A stretch of DNA of 14,527 nucleotides from Baffinella frigidus (taxonomy: Eukaryota; Cryptophyceae; Cryptomonadales; Baffinellaceae): contig MU647451.1 in assembly GCA_026770585.1 (NCBI GenBank), positions 32,565-47,091 on the forward strand. The letters run 5' to 3'. Under the pieces are notes generated by a model, which had not been told where the DNA came from, did no database searches, and saw nothing but the letters and a program-made list of their open reading frames with translations. A program made the translations under genes and the position numbers. Shown here in pieces: positions 1 to 9,200 of the stretch. Position 1 is the stretch's first letter. Every line of letters begins with the position of its first letter.

Positions 1-96
1 AGAGAGGGAGGGAGGGAGGGAGGGAGGGAGGAAGGGGGGAAGGGAGGGAGAGAGCGAGAGCGAGAGCGAGAGCGAGAGGTTGCTGTGTGTGTGGGG
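1..96. repeat. Purine-rich microsatellite
   Basis: GGGA and GA/GC repeats with no coding evidence. It lies in the D2HGDH intron after exon 5. Confidence 0.85.
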
Positions 97-109
97 TATG
101 ATGGGATAC

Positions 110-154
110 CTCATCCCACACCGGCACGCTCCCCCCGACCAGCCCCGTGTTGCC
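110..154 (-). pseudogene. Truncated copy of D2HGDH exon 5
   Basis: A direct copy of the last 15 codons of exon 5 (GNTGLVGGSVPVWDE), offset by 218 bp and nearly identical, with the donor gtatcc in place of gtgtcc. The 5' part, including the acceptor and VVPQG, is missing and runs into the GA microsatellite. It cannot be a normal exon without an acceptor, but it offers a competing downstream donor. Confidence 0.8.
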
Positions 155-310
155 CAGAGAGAGAGAGCGAGAGAGAGCGCAAGAGAGAGAGCGAGAGAAG
201 GAGACAGAGGGTGGGCGAGCGAGCGAGAGAGAGAGAGAGCGAGAGAGAAAGCGGAAGAGCGAGAGAGAGAGCGAGAGAGAGAGGCTGCTTTGTGTGTGTG
301 TGTGTGTGGG
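155..310. repeat. GA/GC and GT microsatellite between the two exon-5 copies
   Basis: Imperfect (GA)n with GC interruptions, ending in (GT)n. It separates the full exon 5 from its truncated copy. Reading frames across it are low-complexity and are not genes. Confidence 0.85.
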
Positions 311-327
311 GGGTTATGATGGGACAC

Positions 328-387
328 CTCATCCCACACCGGCACGCTCCCCCCGACCAGCCCCGTGTTGCCGCCCTGCGGTACCAC
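328..387 (-). CDS. D2HGDH: D2HGDH exon 5: FAD pyrophosphate loop
   Basis: Twenty codons from VVPQGG to PVWDE, containing QGGNTGLVGGSVPV, the most conserved FAD-binding motif of the family. The acceptor is gtgcag and the donor gtgtcc; start and end are both phase 0. It is followed in transcription order by a purine microsatellite and a truncated second copy at 110-154. Confidence 0.9.
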
Positions 388-2200
388 CTGCACACCCGAT
401 ACCACTCAGAACCTCACACCGATACGACTCAGAACCTCAAACCCTCATCCCTAAACCGTAACCTGTAAACCCTAAACGCCGCTTACGCCAGTTTAGGGTC
501 TAGGGTTTAGGGTTTAGGGTTTAGGGTTCAGGGTTTAGGGTTTAGGGTTTGGGGTTCAGGGTTGGGGGCGCAGGGTTGACCGCGAGGTTGCGGGAATTGC
601 AGTGCCCGAGCACGGCCGCCACCTCCTCGGCTGTGCGGGGCCTGCTTGAGGGCATCGGGAATCAGCATAAAAAACTCGAGGGGTTACGAGTTTTATTATT
701 TGTGCCAGAACGAGCCGCTTTACAAATCTAATATCAGATCCTCTCACTATTAGCGTTGCAGCGCCCGAGCACGGCTGCCACCTCCTCGGCTGTGCGGGGC
801 CTGCTTTCTGGCATCGGGCATCACGATTAAGTTGACTGGATTAAGTTGACAGGTTGACGCTAAGTTGACAGGTCGACTGGTCAATTTGGCATTACAAAAT
901 GGGGGTGTGGTATATAGGGGCCCGCGCACGTCTGCTCTTCTGCCGTACGGGGCCTGCTTGAGGGCATCGGGAATCAGGATTTCGAATCGGGAGCACTTCG
1001 GGGATCGAGGTTGACCCTTTCCGCCGGCCAGACGTTGGGAAACGCATGTGCCGCCCACGGAACGGCACACCATCGATCCTCGATTTGATCCAGGGCTGGA
1101 GAGCCAACAGTCCCGCGAGGTTGCGGGCATTCATAGTACCAGGATCTGAAATTAGATTTGTCAAGCGGCTCGTTCTTAGATTTTTAAAGCGGCTCGTTCA
1201 CTGATAATAAAACTCGAGGGGCTTAAAGTCCAATTTTGGAGCATTACACTGCCCCATCACCGCTGCCACCTCCTCGGCTGTGCGGGGCCTGCTTCAGGGT
1301 TTGGGGTTTGGGGTTTGGGGTTTGGGGTCTGGGGTTTGGGGTCTGGGGTTTGGGGTCTGGGGTTTGGGGTCTGGGGTTTGGGGTTTAGGGTTTAGGGTTT
1401 AGGGTTTAGGGTTTAGGGTCTAGGGTTTATGCCTGAGCGCGACGCGCGACGCACCCTTAAACTTGCGCATCCAGTCGGTGTTGTACCCCTGCCAGGTTGA
1501 CAGACTATGCTTAAGTTGACATGCTGGGTGTTTGGTGCAAATCCGTCAACTTTGGAGTGAAAAAGAGTCCGGTCTCGCCAACCACTCAGTGGACTACGCG
1601 GGTTTCGTTGACCCTGGATTTCAGGGGGTAACGAGACCAAATTGCACCAGAAAATCCTTCTCAGTGAATTGCCTCACAGCAAGTTGGCGAAAGGTTCATA
1701 GTTCACCGTGTGATTGGTGCGACGAAATAGACTGAGACAGAGCTAGATAGTTGATGGGAGAGGCTCACCTCGAGGGCATCGGCGTCAGTCACAACATTTT
1801 TCTCCCCCAGCACGCTCTTGAAGAACGCCAGATCTTCCTCCCCCACCACGCCGAACCTGGTTTAGGTTTTGTGTGTGTGAGTGAGAGAGCAGGTGTATGT
1901 GTGTGTGAGAGAGCGCGCGAGGGGGGGGGCGGACCCCGGCCGCGATCCAGCCGTCCCCGCCAGCGCTCGCGCGCCCTCGGCGCGGTTTCGTCTGCCGGCC
2001 GACACGTTGGAGGGGGGGCGATGCCGCGGCATGCACGGGGGCAGCGAGGCGGGCGCGGCATGGGGCGCCAAGGAGCATCGGATCGAGGTAGCGGCTTCGC
2101 CGGTGATGCGCGTGATTGCTTGGGAAGATCTTGCGAAGGACTTGGTGGTGACAGCCAGGGTGGAGGCGCCACGCAGCATGGAAACCCCCCGGCGCAACAT
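328..2200 (-). CDS. D2HGDH: D-2-hydroxyglutarate dehydrogenase, mitochondrial (5' part, five exons, partial)
   Basis: FAD-dependent mitochondrial enzyme that oxidises D-2-hydroxyglutarate to 2-oxoglutarate. Exons in coding order are 2037-2200, 1769-1856, 1433-1488, 581-641 and 328-387, together 429 nt or 143 codons, with phases agreeing at every junction. The spliced product has an Arg/Ser/Thr-rich presequence (about residues 1-50), then GEEDLAFFKSVLGEKNVV, NTDWMRKFKG, RPRTAEEV and finally QGGNTGLVGGSVPV, the loop that binds the FAD pyrophosphate in the VAO/PCMH fold. The order and spacing match plant and animal D2HGDH, with the wording closer to plants. The catalytic C-terminal part lies left of position 1. 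Introns are 180, 280, 791 and 193 nt and carry C-rich-sense telomere-like repeats. Oddities are a GC donor after exon 3, four copies of exon 4 and two of exon 5. A glycolate/D-lactate dehydrogenase relative is possible but fits less well. Confidence 0.86.
491..565. repeat. TTTAGGG telomere-like tract in D2HGDH intron 4
   Basis: About ten units of TTTAGGG with TCTAGGG, TTCAGGG and TTTGGGG variants. On the gene's sense strand it reads CCCTAAA. It is an interstitial tract, not a chromosome end. Confidence 0.9.
581..641 (-). CDS. D2HGDH: D2HGDH exon 4, the only intact copy
   Basis: Encodes the end of an Arg codon, then PRTAEEVAAVLGHCNSRNLA, the start of the FAD-binding domain. The acceptor is aagcag and the donor gtcaac. 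It is the last of four copies in transcription order and the only one with a full reading frame and a GT donor in place. Joined to exon 5 it gives RNLAVVPQGGNTG, which matches the plant enzyme across the junction. Confidence 0.85.
663..752. mobile_element. Relative of the 1132-1240 element, with a short hairpin
   Basis: Contains ACTCG-(8 nt)-CGAGT, able to form a hairpin, then the AAGCGGCTCGTTC-type block in the order inverted relative to 1132-1240. It sits where exon-4 copy c loses its match. Confidence 0.45.
753..800 (-). pseudogene. Broken copy of D2HGDH exon 4 (copy c)
   Basis: Carries the acceptor and RPRTAEEVAAVLGRCNA, then stops matching at exactly the point where copy a is interrupted, and continues into a hairpin-containing element at about 663-752. 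The last five codons and the donor are missing. Confidence 0.78.
935..953 (-). pseudogene. Broken copy of D2HGDH exon 4 (copy b)
   Basis: Only the acceptor and the first 19 bases (RPRTAEE) survive. About 25 bases upstream of the acceptor are shared with the intact copy. After GAG the sequence turns into unrelated DNA with several GTTGAC repeats. Confidence 0.65.
1114..1288 (-). pseudogene. Copy of D2HGDH exon 4 split by a 109-bp insertion (copy a)
   Basis: The first 48 bases (1288-1241) encode RPRTAEEVAAVMGQCNA. The remainder, NARNLA, resumes at 1131-1114. Between them lie 109 bp flanked by a perfect 5-bp direct repeat (AATGC on the minus strand), the mark of a transposition event. Removing the insert restores an uninterrupted frame, but the base after the exon is G, not T, so the GT donor is also lost. 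Confidence 0.8.
1132..1240. mobile_element. Small insertion in exon-4 copy a
   Basis: 109 bp, non-coding, with a 5-bp target-site duplication (GCATT on the plus strand at 1127-1131 and 1241-1245). It shares TTAGATTTGT.AAGCGGCTCGTTC and the segment around ACTCGAGGGG with the element at about 663-752 beside copy c. These are two divergent members of one non-autonomous family. No clear terminal inverted repeat was found. Confidence 0.6.
1291..1430. repeat. TTTGGGG/TTTAGGG tract in D2HGDH intron 3
   Basis: About 19 units, first TTTGGGG with alternating TCTGGGG, then TTTAGGG. It directly adjoins the exon 3 donor on one side and the acceptor of exon-4 copy a on the other. Confidence 0.9.
1433..1488 (-). 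CDS. D2HGDH: D2HGDH exon 3
   Basis: Encodes GYNTDWMRKFKGASRVAL plus two bases of an Arg codon completed by exon 4. NTDWM...KG.S is a family signature. The acceptor is cag. The donor is gcataa, a GC-AG intron, and no nearby GT keeps the phase. The intron upstream ends with an AAGTTGAC-family element just before the acceptor. Confidence 0.85.
1498..1660 (-). mobile_element. AAGTTGAC-family element in D2HGDH intron 2
   Basis: On the gene's sense strand it reads CCAAAGTTGACGGATTTG, then CACCCAGCATGTCAACTTAAG, then a short stretch to the cag acceptor of exon 3. The same blocks, in the same orientation and place relative to an acceptor, build the array at 9601-10259. The left boundary is approximate. 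Confidence 0.6.
1769..1856 (-). CDS. D2HGDH: D2HGDH exon 2
   Basis: This exon starts after a CAG acceptor and ends in GAG before the donor gtgagc, the best donor in the window. It encodes 29 residues running from FGVVGEEDLAFF to TDADALE. It aligns with the segment just before the FAD domain in known D2HGDHs; the plant enzyme has the same ILGEKNVV wording. No echo copy of this exon was seen. Confidence 0.85.
1866..1920. repeat. GT/GA microsatellite in D2HGDH intron 1
   Basis: Short GTGTGA/GAGA stretch close to the exon 2 acceptor. It makes long low-complexity frames on both strands that are not coding. Confidence 0.75.
2037..2200 (-). CDS. D2HGDH: D2HGDH exon 1: start codon and mitochondrial presequence
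   Basis: An ATG at 2200 opens MLRRGVSMLRGASTLAV, followed by a long stretch rich in Arg, Ser, Thr and Ala with no acidic residue until position 35, as expected of a mitochondrial targeting sequence. The start follows directly after a telomere-like tract ending CCCTAG, so a 5'-UTR intron is possible. I end the exon at 2037 (donor gtgcat), which gives ...SLPP joined to FGVVGEEDL in the right phase. A second phase-compatible donor lies about 65 nt further on (in the PPSNV part). The exon end is therefore less certain than the start. Confidence 0.66.
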
Positions 2201-2204
2201 CTAG

Positions 2205-2262
2205 GGTTTGGGGTTTGGGGTTTAGGGTTTAGGGTTTAGGGTTTAGGGTTTGGGGTTCAGAA
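2205..2262. repeat. TTTGGGG/TTTAGGG tract just upstream of the D2HGDH start
   Basis: About eight units, with polarity as in the D2HGDH introns. It abuts the ATG, so it is either 5' UTR or the 3' end of a 5'-UTR intron. Confidence 0.85.
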
Positions 2263-2995
2263 CATGGCGCTCGGTTCGACGGATCTATGAGAGTGCGTTT
2301 CGAAACGAGCGTCTCGCAGCGCCTGTTTGCCAGTTTGCTCTCGATGCTATGCCTCGTTGCATCGTTCTTTCTTTGGTGTCTATCCCGTTGCAGCTCGTTG
2401 CAGCGAAGGGGATCTATGTTGCAGCTGTCCCTCCAAACAGCGGATCAGGCACACACGGAATCGTGCATACGGATCCCGGCCGCGCTGCACCACCCTACGC
2501 ACAGTGCGAAAGAAGGCAGCTCTGGCGAGCATGCTGACCCGGTGGGTTGCGTGTGCAGCAACCCGCAACCGTGATCCTGATTCCTCATCGCCCCGAGCGG
2601 AATAAGAGCTCGAATTCTTCCGCCGGGACGCGCGGGGGGGCGCAGCGGTGCGGACAGGGGAAGAGGTCTCGCCTGGGAGCACGCCGGAGTGACGGCGCGC
2701 AGCAGCTGTTCACAGCACGCAGAGAAAGAAACCTGCCCCCCTCTGATCCTCGGGATCGATTTGACCAGTTCCGAAGTGCGGCAAATCGAGATTGCAACAG
2801 GAGTGATTTCCCTTGAGGGCTGGTCGTTTTCGACCGGCTTTCTTTAGGAAATGGCTCTAATTACATCCTCGATTTACCGCACTTAATCGCGGAATCTAAA
2901 TCGCGGGCCGCCGCCCTCTCAGAGATCGCTGCTTCCTGGGGGGGAGAAGGAGCGGGACTTTGCCTCGCCGGGACTTATCGCGCAGCGAGTCCCGC
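2263..2995. other. Spacer between divergent genes, probable shared promoter region
   Basis: A GC-rich, largely non-repetitive stretch between the D2HGDH start and the start of the plus-strand TPR gene. Three overlapping frames stay open between about 2250 and 2605, but none shows a recognisable domain or supporting splice sites. I see no TATA box or named element. Its promoter role rests only on the gene arrangement. A 5'-UTR exon of either gene may lie here. Confidence 0.45.
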
Positions 2996-3214
2996 ATGGT
3001 GGCGTTGGGACGAGGGCTGCGGCCTGAATGCTCACAGCAGAAGCAACAGCCATGTCGGGATCAGATACGGAGAACCTCGCGGTTCCTGGGTCTTCTGCTG
3101 TTCGTCTCCCTCATTTCTGTGGCCGGCTGCGCTGCCGCGGGCAAAGCAGACAAGGATCCTCCCCGCCCCGCATCATTCCCGCATCATCTCCGCCCCGTCT
3201 GGGACAGACCTTCC
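2996..3214 (+). CDS. TPR gene exon 1: signal peptide or anchor
   Basis: An ATG opens MVALGRGLRPEC. Residues 25-29 are RRTSR and residues 30-48 form the hydrophobic core FLGLLLFVSLISVAGCAAA. I end the exon at the donor gtagaa (phase 0), which fits exon 2; other GT sites 15 nt before or after are possible. An in-frame TTG start 36 bases upstream is not needed. The long frame continuing to about 3409 enters a purine repeat and is probably intron. Confidence 0.55.
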
Positions 3215-6200
3215 GTAGAAAGAGGAAGTGAAAGAAAGAGGAGGAGGAGGGAGCAGTGGAGAGACAGAGAGATAGTGTGTGAGAAGATCCGAACGGGGAG
3301 TGAACTCCCTTGTACTGAATTCCATCCTACTCGTTTTCCGGTACAAATTCGTCGCCTTTTGGAGTATAACCTTGGGTGGAGAGAGAGAGAGAGAGCGCGC
3401 ATGGGCTAACGCCCTAGACGAAACGTGCTCCTAAGAGTCATGTATAAGACCTCCCTATTAGGGAGTCTGAGGGCTACCGCCCTCAACAAAACGTGCTCTT
3501 CAAGAGTCACGTATTAGGACCTCCCTATTTGGAGGTCCAAGGGGTTAGGGAGAGAAAGGAAGCGAAAGAAAGAGGAGGACTGATGAAAGAGGAGGAGGGA
3601 GAAAAAAACAGAAAAGGAAGCAGGGGGGGAGCGTGAGAGTGTGAGCCGATCAAAAAGGGGGTGAACTCTCATCCGGGAACATGTTTAATTTAAAAGAAAA
3701 TGGCCTATTGCTATCAAACCGGATTATGGCCTTAATTAAATTTACCTAGGGCCCTAATTGACCTTCGTCTCACTCCAATGAACTAATAGGGATCCATTTT
3801 CTTTTAAATTAGACATGTCCCCGGATGAACTCCCTCCTACGTGAACTCCCTGGTACTTCCCGTCTACATAATTTTCAGGAGACCAGATGAACACTAAAGA
3901 ATTTCCAGCTCTGCTTGAGTTAATTTGGTCTCCTGAAAATGAGGAGACCGGTAGTTGATTCCCTCGTTTCCCGGTACAAAGTCGTCGCCTTTCGGAGTAT
4001 AAACGATCAGTCAGCACGACTGAGGCAAAGCTAGCACTCCCTTGTACGCTGGCGGGGGTTTTTCGTCGCCTTTTGGAGTATACACGATCAGTCAACAAGA
4101 CTGAGGCAGAGCTAGTACTCCCTAACCCCCTAAACCCTAAACCCTAAACCCCTCCCTTGTACGCTGGCGGGCTGACGGCATTCGCCCTACACCCCAATCC
4201 CCTAAACCCTAAACCCTAAACCCCAAACCCGGCAGGGGGGGAACGAGAAGCGAGAGGAGAACCGCCACCGTTGGAGGTGGCTCAATGGTGCCCTGGGGCA
4301 TTTTCGATTTACCTTGGATCGGGGTCGAATCCGACCCCGATCCAAGGTGAATCGAAGACCTTCCAGGGCGCTATTTGAGCCACTTGGGGTGGCTGGTGGC
4401 CGTCCGGCGGGGGAGCTGAAGGGCGGATGACGGCAGGGGGAGAAAGAGAAGCGAGAGGAGACGCGCCGCCGGAAAGGCATCGCCCTGATCACGCGAGGCG
4501 AGACCCCCCAAACCCTAAACCCCACACCCCACACCCCACACCCCACACCCCACACCCCACACCCTAAACCCCACACCCACACCCTAACCCCTAACCCCTA
4601 ACCCCTAAACCCTAACCCCTAACCCCTAACCCCTAAACCCCACCCCCCAAACCCTAAACCCCAAACCCTAAACCCTAAACCCTAAACCCTAAACCCTAAA
4701 CCCTAAACCCTAAACCCTCAACCCTAAACCCTAAACCCCACCCCCCACACCCTACACCCCGAACCCGAAACCCCCAACCCTCGCCCAGGCGACGCAGAGG
4801 GGGCGCTCGAGCTCCTTGGAGGGTGGCTCCTCTTGCAAGAATCTGCCTCCGGATGGGCGGTAGGGGGGGGGGAGAGAGAGGAGAGAGACACCTCTCGCAA
4901 AGAAATCAGACGGTCTTTTGCGCGTTGCGACGAGAGAGAGAGTACCAGACTTGAGGAACGGGAGTAACGCAGCACACGTCAGTCTCTGAAAGTCTTCTCC
5001 GAGGCAGGCGATGCATAGGGGGCGCTCCAGCTCCTTGGAGGGTGGCTCTGACCTCATCCGGGAACATGTTCAAGTTAGAAAAAATCGGCCTATCAAACCG
5101 GGAAAGGGAGTGACGGAGCACACGTTAGTCTCTGAACGTGTTCTCGGGGGCAGGCGATGCCAATGGGGCGCTCGAGCACCTCTCTTCGCCCGGGGCCCTC
5201 TCGCAGATCCAGCGCGCCCAGGTTATACCCTACACCCTAAACCCTGCAACCTGAACCCTAAACCCTGCACCCTGCACCCTAAACCCTAAACCCTAAACCC
5301 TAAACCCTAAACCCTAAACCCTAAACCTTAAACCCCAAACCCTAATTCCTGAACCCTGAACCCTAAACCCCAAACCCCACACCCTAAACCCCAAACCCCA
5401 AACCCTAAGCCCCAAACCCTAAACCCTAGACCCTCAACCCCAAACCCCAAACCCTAAAACCTAGACCCTAGACCCTAGACCCTAGACCCTAGACCCTAGA
5501 CCCTAGACCCTAGACCCCAGCCCGCGAAGCACACGATGACAAGTGCTGGAGGCGGACGGGCGGACCCTAACCCTGAACCCTGAACCCTAACCTGTTGCTT
5601 CTGCTGTCAGCATGTTAATCTCCACAAAAATATTCATTAATTGCTTTTGGGCAACGAAAATTACTACACGATTTGCTCATAAAAGAAAAAGTAGAGCATT
5701 TGTGTAGTAAATTTTGTTACCCCAAAAGCAATTAGTTAACACTTTTGTGAAAAGTATTAATTCATTTCTTTTGGCGTTACGAAATTTAAAAGTATGAATG
5801 AAAAGTATTAATTCATTGCTTTTGGCGTAACGATGGATTCAGGTGTTGGAGGCGGTCGGGCGGAAGCGCGAGGCGGCCGAGCAGTTTCTCGCGGCGGCCG
5901 AACACTCCCCGCGCGGGGACAAGGTCAGTCCGGGAGCATGTTTCATTTGACAGACAATGGACCGCTATTTGTTCATAGGGGTTGTACGAAAGTTAATTAG
6001 GGCCCGTACTAAATTTAATTAGGAGCATAATCCGGTTTGATAGGCCGGAAGCGGGAGGCGGCCGAGCGGTTTCTCGTGGCGGCCGAACATTCTCCGCTCG
6101 GGGACAAGGTTGGGACTATTCCTAAGTTGACATGCTCTGTTTGAGGTACACGTTCGTCAACTTTGGCGCGGAAAAGAGCCCAGTAAGGCAAACTAGTGGG

Positions 6201-9200
6201 GCGGAATGAGCGTTTGAGAGAGGAGCGACGCGAGAGGCGGCGGCGCTTTTTCGAATAGATGGACACGCTACACGCTTTCCGTGCAGGTACGTGACCATTC
6301 TCCCCCCCCCATTTAAAATCGACATGTATTCTGTTCGCATGGATAGCCTCGTGTGGAGAGGCGGCGGAGCACTTTCTCGCGGCGCACTCCCGGGGACAAG
6401 GTGGGGTTGAGGGTGTAGGCTGTGTTCACACTAACCAGCATTTGGATTGCATTCCCTCGGAAGCTCCGTGACCGGACCGAGAATACTACGGCTAAAAGTA
6501 CATTGTAAGTCCGATTTGTACCAAGTGCGTCCGGTTTGTACCAGGAATGTTCTCCATGTCCGCCAGATCTGGCGAAAATGTGCATTCGTAAGGCTTTTTC
6601 CTGGTACAAACTGGACGTGCCCTACCCACACGAGAACGCTACAGGGGCCTATTTATATGTGAAAAAGGGTTGTAAATATTTGTACCAGGATAAGGTAAAG
6701 TAACCTCGTGCCTGGCAGAATTTATGCCAGGCGCGAGGTTACTTTTATCTTATCCTGGTACAAATTTGAGCGTTTGTGTAGTAAAGACTTTATATGTTCG
6801 GTTTTAAATAGGCCCCTCTAGCATTCTCGAGTAGACAATCTACCTTCCGCCGTAGTATTCTCGGCCCGGGCGCGGGGGGCTGCGTGACAAGTATTGTTTC
6901 CCGCGCGGGAGGCAGGCACAAATCCAACGGCTGGCTACTGTGTGCAAAACCCAAACCCTAAGCCCCTAAGCCTGGTGTGTGTAAACCCTAAACCCTAAAC
7001 CCTAAGTGCAAAACCTAAACCCTAAACCCTAAGTGTGCAAAACCTAAACCCTAAAATCTAAACCCTAAGTTGGTGTGTGCAAAACCTAAGCCCCACCTGG
7101 CTGCACTCGCGCGCGCGTGGGCGCGGATGGGAGGGGCAGAGACGCCATCCAACCCTATCACTTCCCAGGGGAATGAAACCTGCTGGTTGGTGTGTGCAAA
7201 ACCTAAACCCTAGACCCCACCTGGCTGTGGGGGGCAGGCACTCGCGCTGCGGGGGCAGACACTCGCATTCTCGGTCCGGGCGCGGGGGGGTGCGTAACGG
7301 CATTGATTCCCGCGTGGGGGGCAGGCACTCGCGCAAGAGAGGAAGTGAACGAAAGAGGAGCAGGGAGGGAGTGGATATAAACCCTAAACCCTAACCCTGG
7401 CAGGCACTCGTGCGCGCGTGGGCGCGGATGCGGCGCGGCGGAGGCGCGGGGAGCGAGCGGGCCTGGGGGGACGCCACGGAGGTGTACCTCAAACCTCAAC
7501 CCCAAACCCTGCACCCTAAATCCTACCCTGCACCCTAAATCATAAAACCCCTGAACCCTGAGCCCTGAACCCTAAACCCTGAATCCTGAATCCTGGACCC
7601 TGAACCCTACACCCTGAACCCTGAACCCTGAACCCTAAACCCCAAACCCCAAGCCCCAAACCCTGAACCCTAAACCCTAAACCCCAAAACCCCTGAACCC
7701 TGAACCCTACACCCTGAACCCTGAACCCTGAACCCTAAACCCCAAACCCCAAGCCCCAAACCCTGAACCCTAAACCCTAAACCCCAAAACCCCTGAACCC
7801 TGAACCCTACACCCTGAACCCTGAACCCTGAACCCTAAACCCCAAACCCCAAGCCCCAAACCCTGAACCCTAAACCCTCAACCCTAAAACCCCTGAACCC
7901 TGAACCCTACACCCTGAACCCTGAACCCTGAACCCTGAACCCTGAACCCTACACCCTCAACCCTGAACCCTACACCCTCAACCCTCAACCCTGAACCCTA
8001 CACCCTAAATCTCCTGAACCCTGGACCCTAAACCCCACACCCTACACCCCAAGCCCTAAACCCTGAACCCTGCACCCTGAACCCTGAACCCTGAACCCTA
8101 AACCCCACACCCCAAACCCCACAGCCCAAACCTCAACCCCCAAACCCCACACCCCACACCCCACACCCCACACCCCAAACCCCACACCCCGCACCCCAAC
8201 CCCCACACCCCACATCCCAAACTCCAAACGGCAACTCCTCAGAACCCTGAAGCCTGCAACCGACCTCCTCAGGTGTGTGACGCGCGGCGGGTGGTGAGCG
8301 GGGGGAACGACTTCTTCTGGACGCACCTCATGCTTTCGCGCTGCGAAGATGGTCGCGGGCGGGTGGACGCGGCGGTGGCGGCGGCAGGGGAGGCTGTGCG
8401 GCTCAAGCCCGACTACGCCCTCGCGTACTCCCTACTCCCTACACCCTCCATATACACCCTACACCCTCCATATCAAACAACACACAATAAATATTAATTA
8501 AAAAATAGTAAAAAATAAGCAATAAACAATAGACAATAAACAATAAACAACAAATTATGAACAGTAGATTCTAAACAGCGGAGGCTGCGCGGCTCAAGCC
8601 CGACTACGCCCTCGCGTACTCCCTACTCCCTACATAACGAAATAAATAAATAAATAATCATCAGCAAATAATAAATAATAAGCACTCAAGACTCAAGGGC
8701 TAAAATAAGGGCCAACGTAAGTGGAATTGAGGCTGCACGGCTCATTACGCCCTCGGGTACTCCCCACACCCTATATTTCTTGTGTAGGGTTTAGGTTTTC
8801 TTGAGAAAAACTGTTTATTCGAGGGGCGGGTGGCTTGAGAAAAGCCGGACTACGCCCTCGCGTACCCCCTACACCCTAAATAACAAACAACACACAATAA
8901 AGTAAAAAAGTGTACACCCTACACCCTAAATAACAAATAACAAATAATAACAAATAAATAAGTGATATTGAGGCGGCGCGCCCACACGAGGCTACCTATG
9001 CGAACAGAATAAATGTCGATTGTAAACGTGTGTAGTAATTTTCAGATGAAAAACAGCGACTTTACACAGGTCCGACCGCTCAGCGGGCGGAAACGTGATC
9101 ATTTGCCCACAAAACTTTAAAAGTCCGTTTTATTCTGTTCGCCTGGGTAGCCTCGTGTGGGCCTCAAGCCCGACCACTCGAAAATGCTAGAGGGGCCTAT

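Noticed and set aside
892-1164. Minus-strand frame starting MTNLISDPGTMNARNLAGLL
   Set aside because: It runs through the tail of exon-4 copy a into non-coding DNA. Only NARNLA is exon-derived.
2250-2605. Overlapping open frames in the divergent spacer
   Set aside because: Three frames are open together in GC-rich DNA. None has a recognisable motif, signal or splice support.
3184-3409. Continuation of TPR exon 1 to 3409
   Set aside because: The extra residues come from GAAAGAGG purine repeat and lead nowhere in phase; a donor at 3215 fits exon 2. I cannot exclude it fully.
4202-4582. Gly/Trp/Val/Phe/Arg-rich minus frames at 4202-4582, 4724-4975 and 8042-8326
   Set aside because: They read the complement of CCCTAAA/CCCCACA repeats, which has few stops; they run antisense to real TPR exons.
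4506-5592. A chromosome end (true telomere)
   Set aside because: The tracts are interstitial, degenerate, present in both orientations and separated by coding exons.
7601-7930. CRISPR-like array (regular 100-bp spacing)
   Set aside because: The spacers are the same as one another and are themselves seven-base repeats; the context is a eukaryotic intron.
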